In this document: positions 1 through 8,464 of the stretch, piece by piece
Position numbering within the stretch: position 1 is the first letter of the stretch
How the letters are laid out: each line of letters begins with the position of its first letter
Program-made: the position numbers and the translations under genes
The notes under the pieces: generated by a model
What the model was told of the DNA's origin: nothing
What the model saw: the letters and a program-made list of their open reading frames with translations, nothing else
The model's database searches: none
Source: JADKFD01 sp050250665
GTDB lineage: Bacteria > Pseudomonadota > Gammaproteobacteria > Xanthomonadales > SZUA-5
Assembly (NCBI GenBank): GCA_050250665.1
Contig: JBFWOF010000013.1
Location: 52,271-116,270 of the forward strand
DNA length: 64,000 nt
Direction: 5' to 3'

Positions 1-402
1 CCGATCACGGTCACGGTCGATTCTAAGCTGATCCCGCGCGACTACGCGCCGGCACCGCAGGCGATGACCCGCTCCGACGACAAGCCGGTCGATCTGGCCA
101 AGTTCCGGCCCATCCTCAGCGCCCTGGTGCCGCCGATGAAAAAGGCCGCCGAGGAGCGCGCCACGGCCGAGGCCCAGGGTCTGATCGCCGCCGCCACCGA
201 GACGCTGGAGCGCGAACTCGGCGGCGAGTTCGAACGCCTGACGGCGCTGAAGCGGGTCAATCCCAGCGTCCGCGATGCCGAAATCGAAGCCCTGGCGATG
301 CAGCTCACGGCCTTGCGCGCGGCGCTGCCGCAGGCGCGCGTGCGCCTCGATGCCATCCGTCTGGCGGTCAGCCCGGATTTCCTGAAGCTCGTGGCGTCCT
401 GA
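1..402 (+). CDS. rapA: RNA polymerase-associated helicase RapA, C-terminal end (5' truncated by window)
   Basis: The frame is open from base 1 to the TGA at 400-402 and encodes about 133 residues. The segment has the alternating Ala/Glu/Arg helical character of the RapA C-terminal domain, with a VNPSVRDAEIEAL-like stretch and an ending of the LDAIRLAV type, which recalls the known RapA end. RapA is a Swi2/Snf2 ATPase that recycles RNA polymerase after transcription. The helicase core lies outside the window, so the call rests on the C-terminal pattern alone. No gene follows directly on this strand; a short GGGGCAC repeat lies just downstream. Confidence 0.75.
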   Translation, partial: PITVTVDSKLIPRDYAPAPQAMTRSDDKPVDLAKFRPILSALVPPMKKAAEERATAEAQGLIAAATETLERELGGEFERLTALKRVNPSVRDAEIEALAMQLTALRAALPQARVRLDAIRLAVSPDFLKLVAS

Positions 403-411
403 GGCCGAGGG

Positions 412-440
412 AGGTACGGGGCACGGGGCACGGGGCACGA
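412..440 (+). repeat. GGGGCAC heptamer repeat, three units
   Basis: Three consecutive GGGGCAC units follow rapA. Related runs occur at 18637-18656 and 22722-22737, and on the other strand at about 3236-3256. It is a short low-complexity dispersed repeat with no coding signal. Confidence 0.7.
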
Positions 441-605
441 GAGAGCATCGCAGGTCACGCGCCCTGGGCGCGACCTTCGTGCCCGCTCTTGCTAACATCC
501 GCGGCTAGGCAAACGGACCCGGATAGCTCAGGCATGATCCTGTTACAACGCAGCCATGCACCGCCAGAAACGTCCACTCTGCCCCGTCCAACTGAGGTTT
601 CCAGG

Positions 606-2339
606 ATGATTCGAAGTAGGCACAGCGCTGCCATCGTCGCCCTATTGCTCATTGCCGTTTCGGGGCAAAGCCCAGCTGCTATCAGCGGTCGAGTCGTCGA
701 TGATTCGACCGGTCTGCCGATCGCCGGCGCACTGGTGCGGGTGCAGGCCACCGAGGCACCGACCACGATCAGCAATGCCAATGGCGAGTTCACGCTCAAT
801 GTCTCGCCGGCCGGTCCGGTCAACATCGGCGCTGCCGTGGCCTATCAGCACAATGCACCGGTCAATTACGTCACCAATGTCGCGTTTGCGGTGGACGGTC
901 TGACCAACGTCGAAGTGCGCCTGCCGCGCATTCCCGCCGCCAGCAACGCCAGCTATGTGCCGCTCAACGCCAGCGTCTGCGCCGCCTGCCACACCGAACA
1001 GCACGCGCAATGGTCTACTTCCAGGCATGCCGGCGCCGCGCGCAATACCTGGGTGCTGGATCTGTACGCGGGCACCGGCACGCCCGGTGGCAGTGCCGGC
1101 TATGTGTTCAAGGATCTGCACGATCCCGGTGAATCCGGTTTCTGCGCCTCCTGCCATGCACCGATGGAAGATGTGTTCACACCCGGCCAGCTGGCCTATG
1201 ACGCGATTTCGACCGGACCGGGTATGGACGGCGTCAGCTGCCTGGGCTGCCATCAGCAGTCGCATGTGGACGACGCGTTCATCAATGGCATCGCCCATGT
1301 CAACGGCAAGGTGATCTACCGCTTCCCGGACGATCCGGATTACGTCACCGGACTGTACGTCTACGGCAACCTGCCGGACGTGGAATCCGGCACCATGCGC
1401 AACAGCCTGCAGACCCAGTTCGGACAATCGCTGATCTGCGCCGGCTGCCACCAGTATGTGCGCCCGGACAACGGCGCCCCGGGCCAGAACACCTATCTGG
1501 AATGGCTGTCCTCCCCCTACGCGGTGGCCGGCCCGAATTTCCGCAGTTGTCAGGACTGCCATATGCCGAACGAGGCCAATGCCGGACCGATCGCCATCAC
1601 CGCCGGTTTTGACCGGCCCGCCAACCAGCGCCACCGCCATGACTTCGTGGGTTCCACCCCGACCACGCTGTCGCAGGCCATTCTGCTGCGCACCAGCGCA
1701 AGTGAAAGTGCGGGCCAGTTGCTGATCAATGCCGAAGTCGAGAATCGCGGCGCCGGCCACAGCTTCCCGGCCGGCGTGTCGGTGCGCAATGCCTTGCTGG
1801 TGCTGGACGTACGCGCCAATGGCCAGCCGCTGACCCAGACCGGCGGACCCGTGGTGCCCTGGTATGCCGACGACAGTGTTCCGGGCGTGCAGCCGGGCGA
1901 TCTCGCTGGCCAGCCCGGCAAGGGCTTTGCCAAGGTGCTCGAAGGCCGGATCAACGATCAGGGCCCGGTGGTGCGTCCGGTGCTGTTCATCGACGCCGAG
2001 CGAGTGGCCGAGAACACCATCATTCCGTCCGGCGCCACCGACCTCAGCAACTACGCCTTCGCCATCCCGGCCGATCTGCCGGTGGGCACCGAGATCACCG
2101 TCGAAGCCCGCCTGCTCTATCGCCGCGCCTGGCGCGCCCTGGCAGTCACCAAGGGCTGGACTGAAACCACCAGCGGCGGACCGATCGAAATCACCGTGGC
2201 CCAGTCCCAGATCAGCGTGTTGTCGGCCGGCACCCGCGCCACCGGCGTGCCTGGACCGGGCGGTCTCAGCCTGCTGCTGCTGGCGCTGGCGATGCTCGGC
2301 ATCGGTGCCGCCGTTGCCACGCGTTCGCGTCAGTCCTGA
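606..2339 (+). CDS. secreted five-haem cytochrome c with N-terminal carboxypeptidase-regulatory-like domain
   Basis: The 577-residue product starts at ATG 606, with a GAGG ribosome site 10 bases upstream; a longer frame from 489 has no such support. A signal peptide (residues 1-24) is followed by a beta-sandwich carboxypeptidase-regulatory-like domain (about 25-108). Five c-type haem motifs then occur: CAACH 125-129, CASCH 180-184, CLGCH 212-216, CAGCH 278-282 and CQDCH 315-319, resembling the cytochrome c554/c' group. A further beta-rich domain fills 340-545. The C-terminus is Pro-Gly-Pro-Gly-Gly, a hydrophobic helix and Arg residues, the layout of a C-terminal anchor or sorting signal. It probably transfers electrons in the periplasm or at the cell surface; partner and substrate are unknown. 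Confidence 0.8.
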   Translation: MIRSRHSAAIVALLLIAVSGQSPAAISGRVVDDSTGLPIAGALVRVQATEAPTTISNANGEFTLNVSPAGPVNIGAAVAYQHNAPVNYVTNVAFAVDGLTNVEVRLPRIPAASNASYVPLNASVCAACHTEQHAQWSTSRHAGAARNTWVLDLYAGTGTPGGSAGYVFKDLHDPGESGFCASCHAPMEDVFTPGQLAYDAISTGPGMDGVSCLGCHQQSHVDDAFINGIAHVNGKVIYRFPDDPDYVTGLYVYGNLPDVESGTMRNSLQTQFGQSLICAGCHQYVRPDNGAPGQNTYLEWLSSPYAVAGPNFRSCQDCHMPNEANAGPIAITAGFDRPANQRHRHDFVGSTPTTLSQAILLRTSASESAGQLLINAEVENRGAGHSFPAGVSVRNALLVLDVRANGQPLTQTGGPVVPWYADDSVPGVQPGDLAGQPGKGFAKVLEGRINDQGPVVRPVLFIDAERVAENTIIPSGATDLSNYAFAIPADLPVGTEITVEARLLYRRAWRALAVTKGWTETTSGGPIEITVAQSQISVLSAGTRATGVPGPGGLSLLLLALAMLGIGAAVATRSRQS

Positions 2340-2352
2340 GCAGGAGCAGCGC

Positions 2353-2790
2353 ATGGATCCCTTTCTGCAGGCCGCCATCGACGAAGCCGAAGCCGGCCTG
2401 GCCGAGGGCGGCATACCGATCGGATCGGTGATCGTGCACGAGGGCCGGATCATCGGTCGCGGCCACAACCGCCGGGTGCAGAAGGGCAGCACCGTGCTCC
2501 ACGGCGAAATGGATGCATTGGAAAACGCCGGCCGACTGCCGGCCAAGATCTACCGCGAATGCACCCTCTACACCACGCTCTCGCCCTGTCCGATGTGTTC
2601 GGGCGCGATCCTGCTCTACGGCATTCCGCGGGTGATCATCGGCGAGAACCGCAGTTTCATGGGCGAGGAAGCCCATCTTGCCAGTCGCGGCGTGCAGCTC
2701 ACGGTGGTGGACGATCCCCGCTGCGTGGAATTGATGCGCGGCTTCATGCGCGACAAGCCGGAATTGTGGAACGAGGATATCGGCGAGTAG
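2353..2790 (+). CDS. cytosine deaminase, yeast FCY1-type nucleoside deaminase
   Basis: The 145-residue protein has the zinc deaminase signatures: His50 and Glu52 in a TVLHGEMD segment, and Cys79/Cys82 in SPCPMC. The family converts cytosine to uracil for pyrimidine salvage. Agreement with Saccharomyces FCY1 is unusually close: the GGVPIG-like opening, the RFQKGS/RVQKGS stretch, TTLSPC, YGIPR and the final DIGE are all shared. TadA or a guanine deaminase would not carry this set. It begins 13 bases after the cytochrome gene, with GGAG just upstream, so the two could be cotranscribed, although no functional link is obvious. Confidence 0.88.
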   Translation: MDPFLQAAIDEAEAGLAEGGIPIGSVIVHEGRIIGRGHNRRVQKGSTVLHGEMDALENAGRLPAKIYRECTLYTTLSPCPMCSGAILLYGIPRVIIGENRSFMGEEAHLASRGVQLTVVDDPRCVELMRGFMRDKPELWNEDIGE

Positions 2791-2828
2791 TTCGGTATCA
2801 CATGGGCACCCAGGCGAAGGCACCTCGC

Positions 2829-3170
2829 CGTAGCGCGGCTCCGGCGCGCGTGGATCTGGGCGAGTGCCGGGCGGACATACGCGCCGGCGGCCGCGGCTCC
2901 GTGTACGGTAAAGCGCCGGGCGCCTCGCGTATGTGCTCTGGGGCTCGGGCGGGCGATACGGACGCCAGGACCCGGCCTACGACTGCTACCCGGGGCCCCA
3001 TCGGGCTTACAGACTGGTCGTAGCGCGGCTCCGGCGCGCGTGGATCTGGGCGAGTGCCGGGAGGACATACGCGCCGGCGGCCGCGGCTCCGTGTACGGTA
3101 AAGCGCCGGGCGCCTCGCGTATGTGCTCTGGGGCTCGGGCGGGCGATACGGACGGAGGACCCGGCCTACG
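2829..3170 (+). repeat. two direct copies of a ~150-bp GC-rich repeat in a 572-bp gap
   Basis: The gap 2791-3362 contains two nearly identical copies, 2829-2982 and 3019-3170, offset by 190 bases. Differences are a few substitutions and a short indel near the end. Short frames within it differ between copies and do not look coding. The rest of the gap holds a GGGGCAC-like run (about 3236-3256) and the leader of the next gene. Confidence 0.8.
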
Positions 3171-3362
3171 CCCCTGCCGCGCTTACAGCAACAATCACGA
3201 CGCACAGCCTGACCATGCCGTGAGGCTGGCCCCCTGCCCCGCGCCCCGTGCCCCGTTATCGATGCACGACCAAACGCCCCATCAGCCGCGACCGCGACTC
3301 GCCACGGTCGCGCAGGGGCTAAGATGCCGCCTCTGCATTCCCGCCCCTGATCCGGATCACCG

Positions 3363-3926
3363 ATGAGCAAATACACCGCCAACACCGCCGGGCCCACCGC
3401 CGCGGCCATCGTTCTGTTCTGGCGCGAAGCCGGGCCTTCGCGGTGGTTCAAGAAGGACAACAATTTCGATCGCGCCCTGACCGCGCGCTTTCACTCGGCC
3501 CATCTACAGGCCGCCGAGCGCCAGCTCGATCGCTGGAACGACAACCCCGAGGGCGCACTGGCCTTGCAGATTCTGCTCGATCAGCTGCCTCGAAATGTCT
3601 ATCGCGGCAACGCCCACGCCTTCGCCACTGACCCCCTGGCGCGACATTTCGCACTGGCCGCCATCGACGCCGGCATCGATCAGCAGGTCGAGGCGGAACT
3701 GCGTCCCTTCTGCTACATGACTCTGATGCATGCCGAAGACATCGACCTGCAGCGCCGCTGTGTCGCGCTGTTCGAGCTTCTGGGTGGATCAGCCCTGCCC
3801 TACGCCCGAGAGCACTGCGACATCATCGAGCGCTTCGGACGCTTTCCGCACCGCAACCCCATGCTCGGCCGTGTCAGCACTCCGGAAGAACTGGCCTTTC
3901 TGGCCGCAGGCGGCTTCGCCGGCTGA
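3363..3926 (+). CDS. DUF924 family protein
   Basis: The 187-residue product matches the DUF924 family: an N-terminal VLFWREAG segment followed by a Trp-Phe pair, a central LALQILLDQLPRNVYRG block, a RPFCYMTLMHAED stretch, and a C-terminal FGRFPHRN motif. The family has an all-helical, TPR-like fold and no established biochemical role; it is cytoplasmic, with no signal peptide or membrane segment. It stands alone between two repeat-rich gaps. The family assignment is confident; the function is unknown. Confidence 0.85.
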   Translation: MSKYTANTAGPTAAAIVLFWREAGPSRWFKKDNNFDRALTARFHSAHLQAAERQLDRWNDNPEGALALQILLDQLPRNVYRGNAHAFATDPLARHFALAAIDAGIDQQVEAELRPFCYMTLMHAEDIDLQRRCVALFELLGGSALPYAREHCDIIERFGRFPHRNPMLGRVSTPEELAFLAAGGFAG

Positions 3927-4003
3927 TCACTGCGGCGAGAGAAGAATCCGGGGGCGCGTGAGCTCGCGGAGGGCGGCGATCCACAGGTTCCAGCCGAATG
4001 TCT

Positions 4004-4088
4004 CACGCGGAGGCGCGGAGAACGCGGAGATGTGCATTCGCCATCGAGTGCCCCTGGCCTTTCTCCGCGGCCTCCGCGCCTCCGCGTG
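4004..4088. repeat. imperfect palindrome with CGCGGAG-rich arms
   Basis: Left arm 4004-4031 (CACGCGGAGGCGCGGAG...) and right arm 4061-4088 (its near reverse complement) flank a 29-base loop. A related pair lies at about 25025-25128 and a single arm at 8999-9024. The 3927-4497 gap also contains an inverted copy of a CCGGGGAGCCGCTGCGCGG element (about 4146-4190) that recurs at 6940-6970 and 13897-13930. Confidence 0.7.
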
Positions 4089-4263
4089 AACAAGCGGTCT
4101 TGGTTCTCATCGCGATCCCGCTTTGCTCGACAGTGATGCGACAAGCGCCGGGGAGCCGCTGCGCGGCACCCTCGGCCTTGAGGCAACCTACAGTTCATGG
4201 CCCGTGGGAAGCATCGGGCCGATACAGGTGGCTCTCCCGGAACCCATATCGTAAATGTTGATG

Positions 4264-4358
4264 CGTCATTGCGAGGAGCGCAGCGACGAAGCAATCCAGG
4301 GTAGCGCCGCACGCCCCTGGATTGCTTCCCCCGGATCAAGTCCGGGGTCGCAATGACG
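4264..4358. repeat. dispersed palindromic element, CGTCATTGCGA family
   Basis: The element starts CGTCATTGCGAGGAGCG and ends in CGCAATGACG. Inner arms CAATCCAGG and CCTGGATTG form a second stem. Related copies are at 16011-16091 and, degraded, at 22755-22810. Repeats of this kind are common between genes of many proteobacteria; no transposase is present. Confidence 0.8.
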
Positions 4359-4451
4359 CCGGAGATCACGGTCCGTCGGCAGTTTCGGGACGGACCACGC
4401 GGCTCGCAATGACCCCGCATCAACTCCCATGCCATCCGGCCTATTGCAGAC

Positions 4452-4470
4452 TGATATCATAGTGATATCT
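4452..4470 (+). promoter_or_regulatory. tandem TGATATC operator upstream of the SPFH/RHH pair
   Basis: TGATATC occurs at 4452-4458 and again at 4463-4469, 11 bases apart, or one helical turn. GATATC is itself palindromic. The second site ends 28 bases before the SPFH start. Ribbon-helix-helix dimers typically bind adjacent subsites about one turn apart, and such a protein is the second gene of this operon, so autoregulation is likely. This is inference from spacing and position. Confidence 0.55.
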
Positions 4471-4497
4471 TTTGCACACCAACCCGGAGATACACTC

Positions 4498-5367
4498 ATG
4501 ACCAAAGAAATCCGCAAATCGACCTGGGCCGGCATCCCGATGCTGCTGATTCTGCTGGCCGCCCTGATCGCCACCGTCGCCGGCTTCATCAGCGCACTCG
4601 CGGCGAAGTCCTTTGTCGTGGCCGTAACGCTGGCACTGCTGGGATTCGTCGAGTTCTTCCTGTTGTTCGGCCTGTTCATGGTGCAACCCAACAATGCGGT
4701 GGTGCTGCAGCTCTTCGGGCGCTATGTCGGCACGGTGCGCGATGAGGGTCTGCGCTGGGCCAATCCCTTCTACTCCAAGCGTGCAGTGTCGCTGCGGGTG
4801 CGCAACTTCGAATCGGGCAAGCTCAAGGTCAACGAGCTCGAAGGCTCACCGATCGAGATCGCAGCCGTGGTGGTCTGGCAGGTGGTGGATTCGGCCGAAG
4901 CCCTGTTCCTGGTCGATGACTTCGAGAACTTCGTGCACGTGCAGTCCGAGTCGGCACTGCGGCAGATGGCAACCAGCTACCCCTACGACGCGCATGACGA
5001 CAGCAAGATCGCGCTGCGCAGCCATTCCAAGGAAGTCTCCGAGAATCTGCTGGACGAGATTCAGGAGCGTCTGGCTCAGGCTGGCGTCAAGGTGGTCGAG
5101 GCGCGTATCAGTCATCTGGCCTACGCACCGGAGATTGCCAATGCCATGTTGCGCCGGCAGCAGGCGGATGCCGTCATCGCGGCGCGCACCCGCATCGTCG
5201 AGGGCGCCGTCAGCATGGTCGAGATGGCTCTGGAGCAGCTGAGCAAGCGCGGCGTCATCGATCTGGACGAAGAGCGCAAGGCCTCGATGGTCAGCAATCT
5301 GCTGGTGGTGCTGTGCAGCGACAATGACGCCCAACCCGTGGTCAATGCGGGCAGCCTCTACGGCTGA
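4498..5367 (+). CDS. SPFH domain membrane protein
   Basis: The 289-residue protein starts at an ATG preceded by CGGAGA. Two hydrophobic helices (about residues 15-37 and 40-62) anchor it. The SPFH (stomatin/prohibitin/flotillin) domain follows, with VQPNNAVVLQLFGRYVGT, GLRWANPF and a VVVWQVVDSAEALF stretch, then a helical tail with a RRQQADAVIAAR segment. SPFH proteins oligomerise in membranes and scaffold microdomains or protease complexes. The stop is followed three bases later by a ribbon-helix-helix gene, a pairing that recurs in other proteobacteria (from memory). The specific role here is unknown. Confidence 0.85.
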   Translation: MTKEIRKSTWAGIPMLLILLAALIATVAGFISALAAKSFVVAVTLALLGFVEFFLLFGLFMVQPNNAVVLQLFGRYVGTVRDEGLRWANPFYSKRAVSLRVRNFESGKLKVNELEGSPIEIAAVVVWQVVDSAEALFLVDDFENFVHVQSESALRQMATSYPYDAHDDSKIALRSHSKEVSENLLDEIQERLAQAGVKVVEARISHLAYAPEIANAMLRRQQADAVIAARTRIVEGAVSMVEMALEQLSKRGVIDLDEERKASMVSNLLVVLCSDNDAQPVVNAGSLYG

Positions 5368-5370
5368 TCG

Positions 5371-5556
5371 ATGATGGCCGAACGTAAAGCCTATCCGCTG
5401 CGCATCAATGCCGAGATTCTCGAGGCGGCGCAGCGCTGGGCAGATGACGAGTTGCGTAGCCTGAACGCTCAGATCGAGTATGTGCTGCGAGATGCCCTGC
5501 GTCGCAGCGGGCGACTGAAGTCGCCCGCTGTCGATCCAGACCCCAAATCAAGCTGA
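5371..5556 (+). CDS. small ribbon-helix-helix (Arc-like) DNA-binding protein
   Basis: The product has 61 residues, or 60 if the second of two adjacent ATGs is used. A short beta strand (AYPLRIN) is followed by two amphipathic helices, the second being SLNAQIEYVLRDALRR, which matches the Arc/MetJ ribbon-helix-helix pattern. It lies three bases after the SPFH gene and is certainly cotranscribed with it. It probably represses the operon through the duplicated TGATATC sites at 4452-4469. No toxin-like partner is visible, so a toxin-antitoxin role is not favoured. Confidence 0.75.
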   Translation: MMAERKAYPLRINAEILEAAQRWADDELRSLNAQIEYVLRDALRRSGRLKSPAVDPDPKSS

Positions 5557-5598
5557 TCCATCAGGGTCGGCAACGCCGACCCATCCAGGGAGCATCGT

Positions 5599-6939
5599 AT
5601 GAATACCTCTTTCGCTGTGATCGGCGCGGTAGGCGGCTGCGCCCTGTTGCTGAGCTCATCGTCGGTCGGCGCCGCCGACGATCGCTGCCCGGAACGCGCC
5701 CAGGCTGTGCTTGCCGCGCTGGATGCAGGCGAGTTCGAACAGGCACGCGCCGATTTCAACCCGAAGATGCGCGATGCCCTGAGCGCGGAGAAACTGGGCG
5801 AAATCTGGCAGACCCTGCCCAAACAGGTCGGCGAGCGCCTGGGCACGGGCCCGGCCCGGGTGAGTTCTGGAGAGCAGGGAACCAACGTCGTCCTGCCGCT
5901 GCAACACGCTAAAGCCTGGCTGGATCTGTCGGTCAGCTGCAATCAGGAAGGCCAGCTCAGCGGCCTGTGGATACGCCCCGGTACCGCGCCGGCCGCCGCA
6001 GCCGTAGAGCAGTCGGAGCGCTGGACCGAGCGCGCAGTGACCGTGAGCTCGGGCGATATCAAGCTCCCCGGGCTACTGACCCTGCCCAAGGGCGAGCCGC
6101 CAATCGCCGGGGTGGTCCTGGTGCACGGATCGGGCGCGCATGATCGCGACGAGACCATCGGCCCGAACAAGCCCTTCCGTGATCTGGCGCACGGCCTGGC
6201 CGAGCAGCGGATTGCGGTATTGCGCTACGACAAGCGCAGCCAGGTCGACCCCGGCAGCTTCGCCGGCAAGTCCTTCACGGTCAGAGAGGAAGTGGTCGAC
6301 GACGCTGCGGCAGCGTTGGCCCTGCTGGCGGCACAAGCGGAACTGGCCGATCGCCCAGTGTACGTGCTCGGCCACAGCCTCGGCGCCATGCTGGCACCGC
6401 GCATTGCCGCGACTCAGCCGGTGGCGGGGATGATCCTGCTGGCGGCCCCCGCTCGCGGTCTGACCGAGATCATTCCCCAGCAGATGAACTACATCGCCCA
6501 ACTGGATGGCAGCGTCAGCGCCGAGGAAGCCGCGGGAATCGCGCAGATGCAAGCTACGCTGGACCAGATCGATGCCCTGACCGCCGCGGACCGAGACGAG
6601 CCGGCACTGCTGATGGGCGCGCCGGCCGCCTACTGGCTGGATCTGCAGGACTATCAGGCCATCGATGCCGCCAGGGAGCTGAAACTGCCGATCCTGCTGC
6701 TGCAGGGCGAGCGCGATTATCAGGTGACGATGGACGATGACTATCGACGCTGGACCCATGCCTTCAAGGCCGATCCACTCTTCCGCAGCCAGAGTTTCGC
6801 TGGACTCAGCCACCTGTTCATGCCAGCAGGACCAGTGCCTGGCCCGGCCGACTACGAGCAGGCTGGCCACGTGGATGCGGCCGTGGTCAAGGCCATTGCC
6901 GAATGGGTGCAACAGCACACCGAGACGAAAAACCCGTAG
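5599..6939 (+). CDS. secreted alpha/beta hydrolase with N-terminal DUF3887-like domain
   Basis: This 446-residue protein starts at ATG 5599, 7 bases after an AGGGAG site. A signal peptide (about 1-25) is followed by a small domain (30-120) that looks like DUF3887. The hydrolase fold runs from about 150 to 440, with VVLVHGSGAHDRDE as the oxyanion region, the nucleophile elbow GHSLG near residue 258, and a late Asp/His pair (GERDYQ and GLSHLF). It is probably a periplasmic esterase or peptidase-like hydrolase; the substrate cannot be read from sequence. It follows the RHH gene by 42 bases but appears to have its own ribosome site. Confidence 0.82.
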   Translation: MNTSFAVIGAVGGCALLLSSSSVGAADDRCPERAQAVLAALDAGEFEQARADFNPKMRDALSAEKLGEIWQTLPKQVGERLGTGPARVSSGEQGTNVVLPLQHAKAWLDLSVSCNQEGQLSGLWIRPGTAPAAAAVEQSERWTERAVTVSSGDIKLPGLLTLPKGEPPIAGVVLVHGSGAHDRDETIGPNKPFRDLAHGLAEQRIAVLRYDKRSQVDPGSFAGKSFTVREEVVDDAAAALALLAAQAELADRPVYVLGHSLGAMLAPRIAATQPVAGMILLAAPARGLTEIIPQQMNYIAQLDGSVSAEEAAGIAQMQATLDQIDALTAADRDEPALLMGAPAAYWLDLQDYQAIDAARELKLPILLLQGERDYQVTMDDDYRRWTHAFKADPLFRSQSFAGLSHLFMPAGPVPGPADYEQAGHVDAAVVKAIAEWVQQHTETKNP

Positions 6940-6977
6940 GCCGAGGGTGCCGCGCAGCGGCTCCCCGGCGCCGTGTG

Positions 6978-7595
6978 CTAAGGGTCCTTCGAATCCTGCG
7001 GCAACTCGCGCAGGCGCTGCGACAGCGTCAGCTCGGCGTCGACTATCGGTCGTCCACCTTCACGCAGAATCAGCAGGCGCAGCGCTTCCAGCTGCTTGCG
7101 CGCCGCTTCGGCATCCTCGGCCCCAAAGCGCAGGAAGGCCACCGGGCGGAACACCCGCGGCGCACCGGTGTAGATCTCCGAATAACACTTGCGGTCCGGC
7201 ACACAGAACACGATGAAGCGGTAGTCACCGGCTTGCGAGGGCTCGGCGTAGACCATGGCCTCGGTCCAATCCAGACGCAGCTCGAAACCCTCCGAAGGAT
7301 GCGGCAGGCTGTCATCGGGCAGGCGCTGATAGAGCGGACGCTGGCGCAGGATGTGGACATCCGACTCCAGTGACAGATGATCGAGCTTCGATTGGTTGAG
7401 AATGGCCACCAGGCTGATAGCTGGCAGATCCGCCATGTCGACGGGCGGCTGCGGTAGCGGATGGAGGATCTGGCGATCCTGATCACCGTTCCAGATGCTG
7501 TAGGCGGCAAACAGTGCCAGCACCAGGAACAGCGCCAGGACCAGCAGCATCGCCATGCTGGCTCGGTCGCCCTGACGTGCGGATGGGGACGGCAA
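6978..7595 (-). CDS. hypothetical single-pass membrane protein
   Basis: The best start is TTG 7595, because AGGAG lies about 6 bases upstream; ATG 7556 is the alternative. The 205-residue product has one hydrophobic helix (about residues 14-34) and a soluble, probably periplasmic domain without a recognised motif. It is the first gene downstream of kdsA on the same strand (35-base gap) and may be cotranscribed with it. In many relatives eno and ftsB occupy this place; this protein resembles neither. Function unknown. Confidence 0.65.
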   Translation of the reverse strand: MPSPSARQGDRASMAMLLVLALFLVLALFAAYSIWNGDQDRQILHPLPQPPVDMADLPAISLVAILNQSKLDHLSLESDVHILRQRPLYQRLPDDSLPHPSEGFELRLDWTEAMVYAEPSQAGDYRFIVFCVPDRKCYSEIYTGAPRVFRPVAFLRFGAEDAEAARKQLEALRLLILREGGRPIVDAELTLSQRLRELPQDSKDP

Positions 7596-7630
7596 TCCTG
7601 CTTGCTCCTGACCAGCCTGCCCTGGCGGGA

Positions 7631-8464
7631 CTATAACCCTGCCTCGTCGAAGGGGCGCGATTTGACCGCCTGATCCAGCATCTTCAGCGTTTCCAGCAAG
7701 GCCGCCATGCGCGGCAGCGGCCAGGCATTGGGGCCATCCGACAGGGCCTTCTCCGGATCCGGATGGGTTTCCATGAACACGCCGGAAACGCCGACCGCCA
7801 CCGCGGCGCGCGCCAGCGCCGGCACGAACTCACGCTGACCACCAGAGGTGGCGCCCTGCCCACCCGGCAGCTGCACCGAGTGCGTGGCATCGAAAACCAC
7901 CGGCGCACCGGTGTCGCGCATGACCACCAGCGAGCGCATGTCGGACACCAGATTGTTGTAGCCGAAACTGGCGCCACGCTCACAGACCATGATCTGCTCG
8001 TTGCCGGCATCGCGCGCCTTGCGCACCACATGCTGCATATCCCAGGGTGCGAGGAACTGACCCTTCTTGATGTTCACCGGCTTGCCGGCGGCCGCGACCT
8101 TCTGGATGAAGTCGGTCTGCCTGCACAGAAAAGCCGGCGTCTGCAGCACATCGACCACGCTGGCGACCTCGTCCATCGGCGTGTACTCGTGCACATCGGT
8201 CAGTACCGGCACCCCGATCTGACGCTTGACCTCGGCCAGCACCTTCAGCCCCTCGGCCATCCCCGGGCCACGAAAGCTTGTCCCCGAGGATCGATTGGCC
8301 TTGTCGAAGCTGGATTTGAAGATGAAAGGGATGCCCAGGCGCGTAGTGATCTCCTTGAGCTGGCCCGCGGTGTCCAGCTGCAACTGCATGGACTCGATCA
8401 CGCAGGGACCCGCGATCAGGAAAAAGGGTTGGTCAAGGCCGATGTTGAAACCACAGAGATTCAT
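7631..8464 (-). CDS. kdsA: 3-deoxy-8-phosphooctulonate (Kdo-8-P) synthase
   Basis: The 277-residue protein carries the family signatures: LIAGPCVIES near the N-terminus, FKSSFDKANRSS, VPVLTDVHE and the C-terminal FMETHPDPEKALSDGPN. It condenses phosphoenolpyruvate with arabinose-5-phosphate to make Kdo-8-phosphate, the precursor of the inner-core sugar of LPS, in the cytoplasm. Length matches the family. pyrG lies upstream on the same strand, as in many proteobacteria, but here a 604-base repeat-filled gap separates them and eno does not follow. Confidence 0.97.
   Translation of the reverse strand: MNLCGFNIGLDQPFFLIAGPCVIESMQLQLDTAGQLKEITTRLGIPFIFKSSFDKANRSSGTSFRGPGMAEGLKVLAEVKRQIGVPVLTDVHEYTPMDEVASVVDVLQTPAFLCRQTDFIQKVAAAGKPVNIKKGQFLAPWDMQHVVRKARDAGNEQIMVCERGASFGYNNLVSDMRSLVVMRDTGAPVVFDATHSVQLPGGQGATSGGQREFVPALARAAVAVGVSGVFMETHPDPEKALSDGPNAWPLPRMAALLETLKMLDQAVKSRPFDEAGL

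Noticed and set aside
642..2546. 634-residue open frame on the minus strand
   Set aside because: It is antisense to the five-haem cytochrome gene and begins inside the deaminase gene; composition is the His/Ala/Gly-rich type produced by the shadow of GC-rich coding DNA.
5371..5556. Possible toxin-antitoxin antitoxin
   Set aside because: The partner is an SPFH membrane protein and no toxin-like frame lies on either side.
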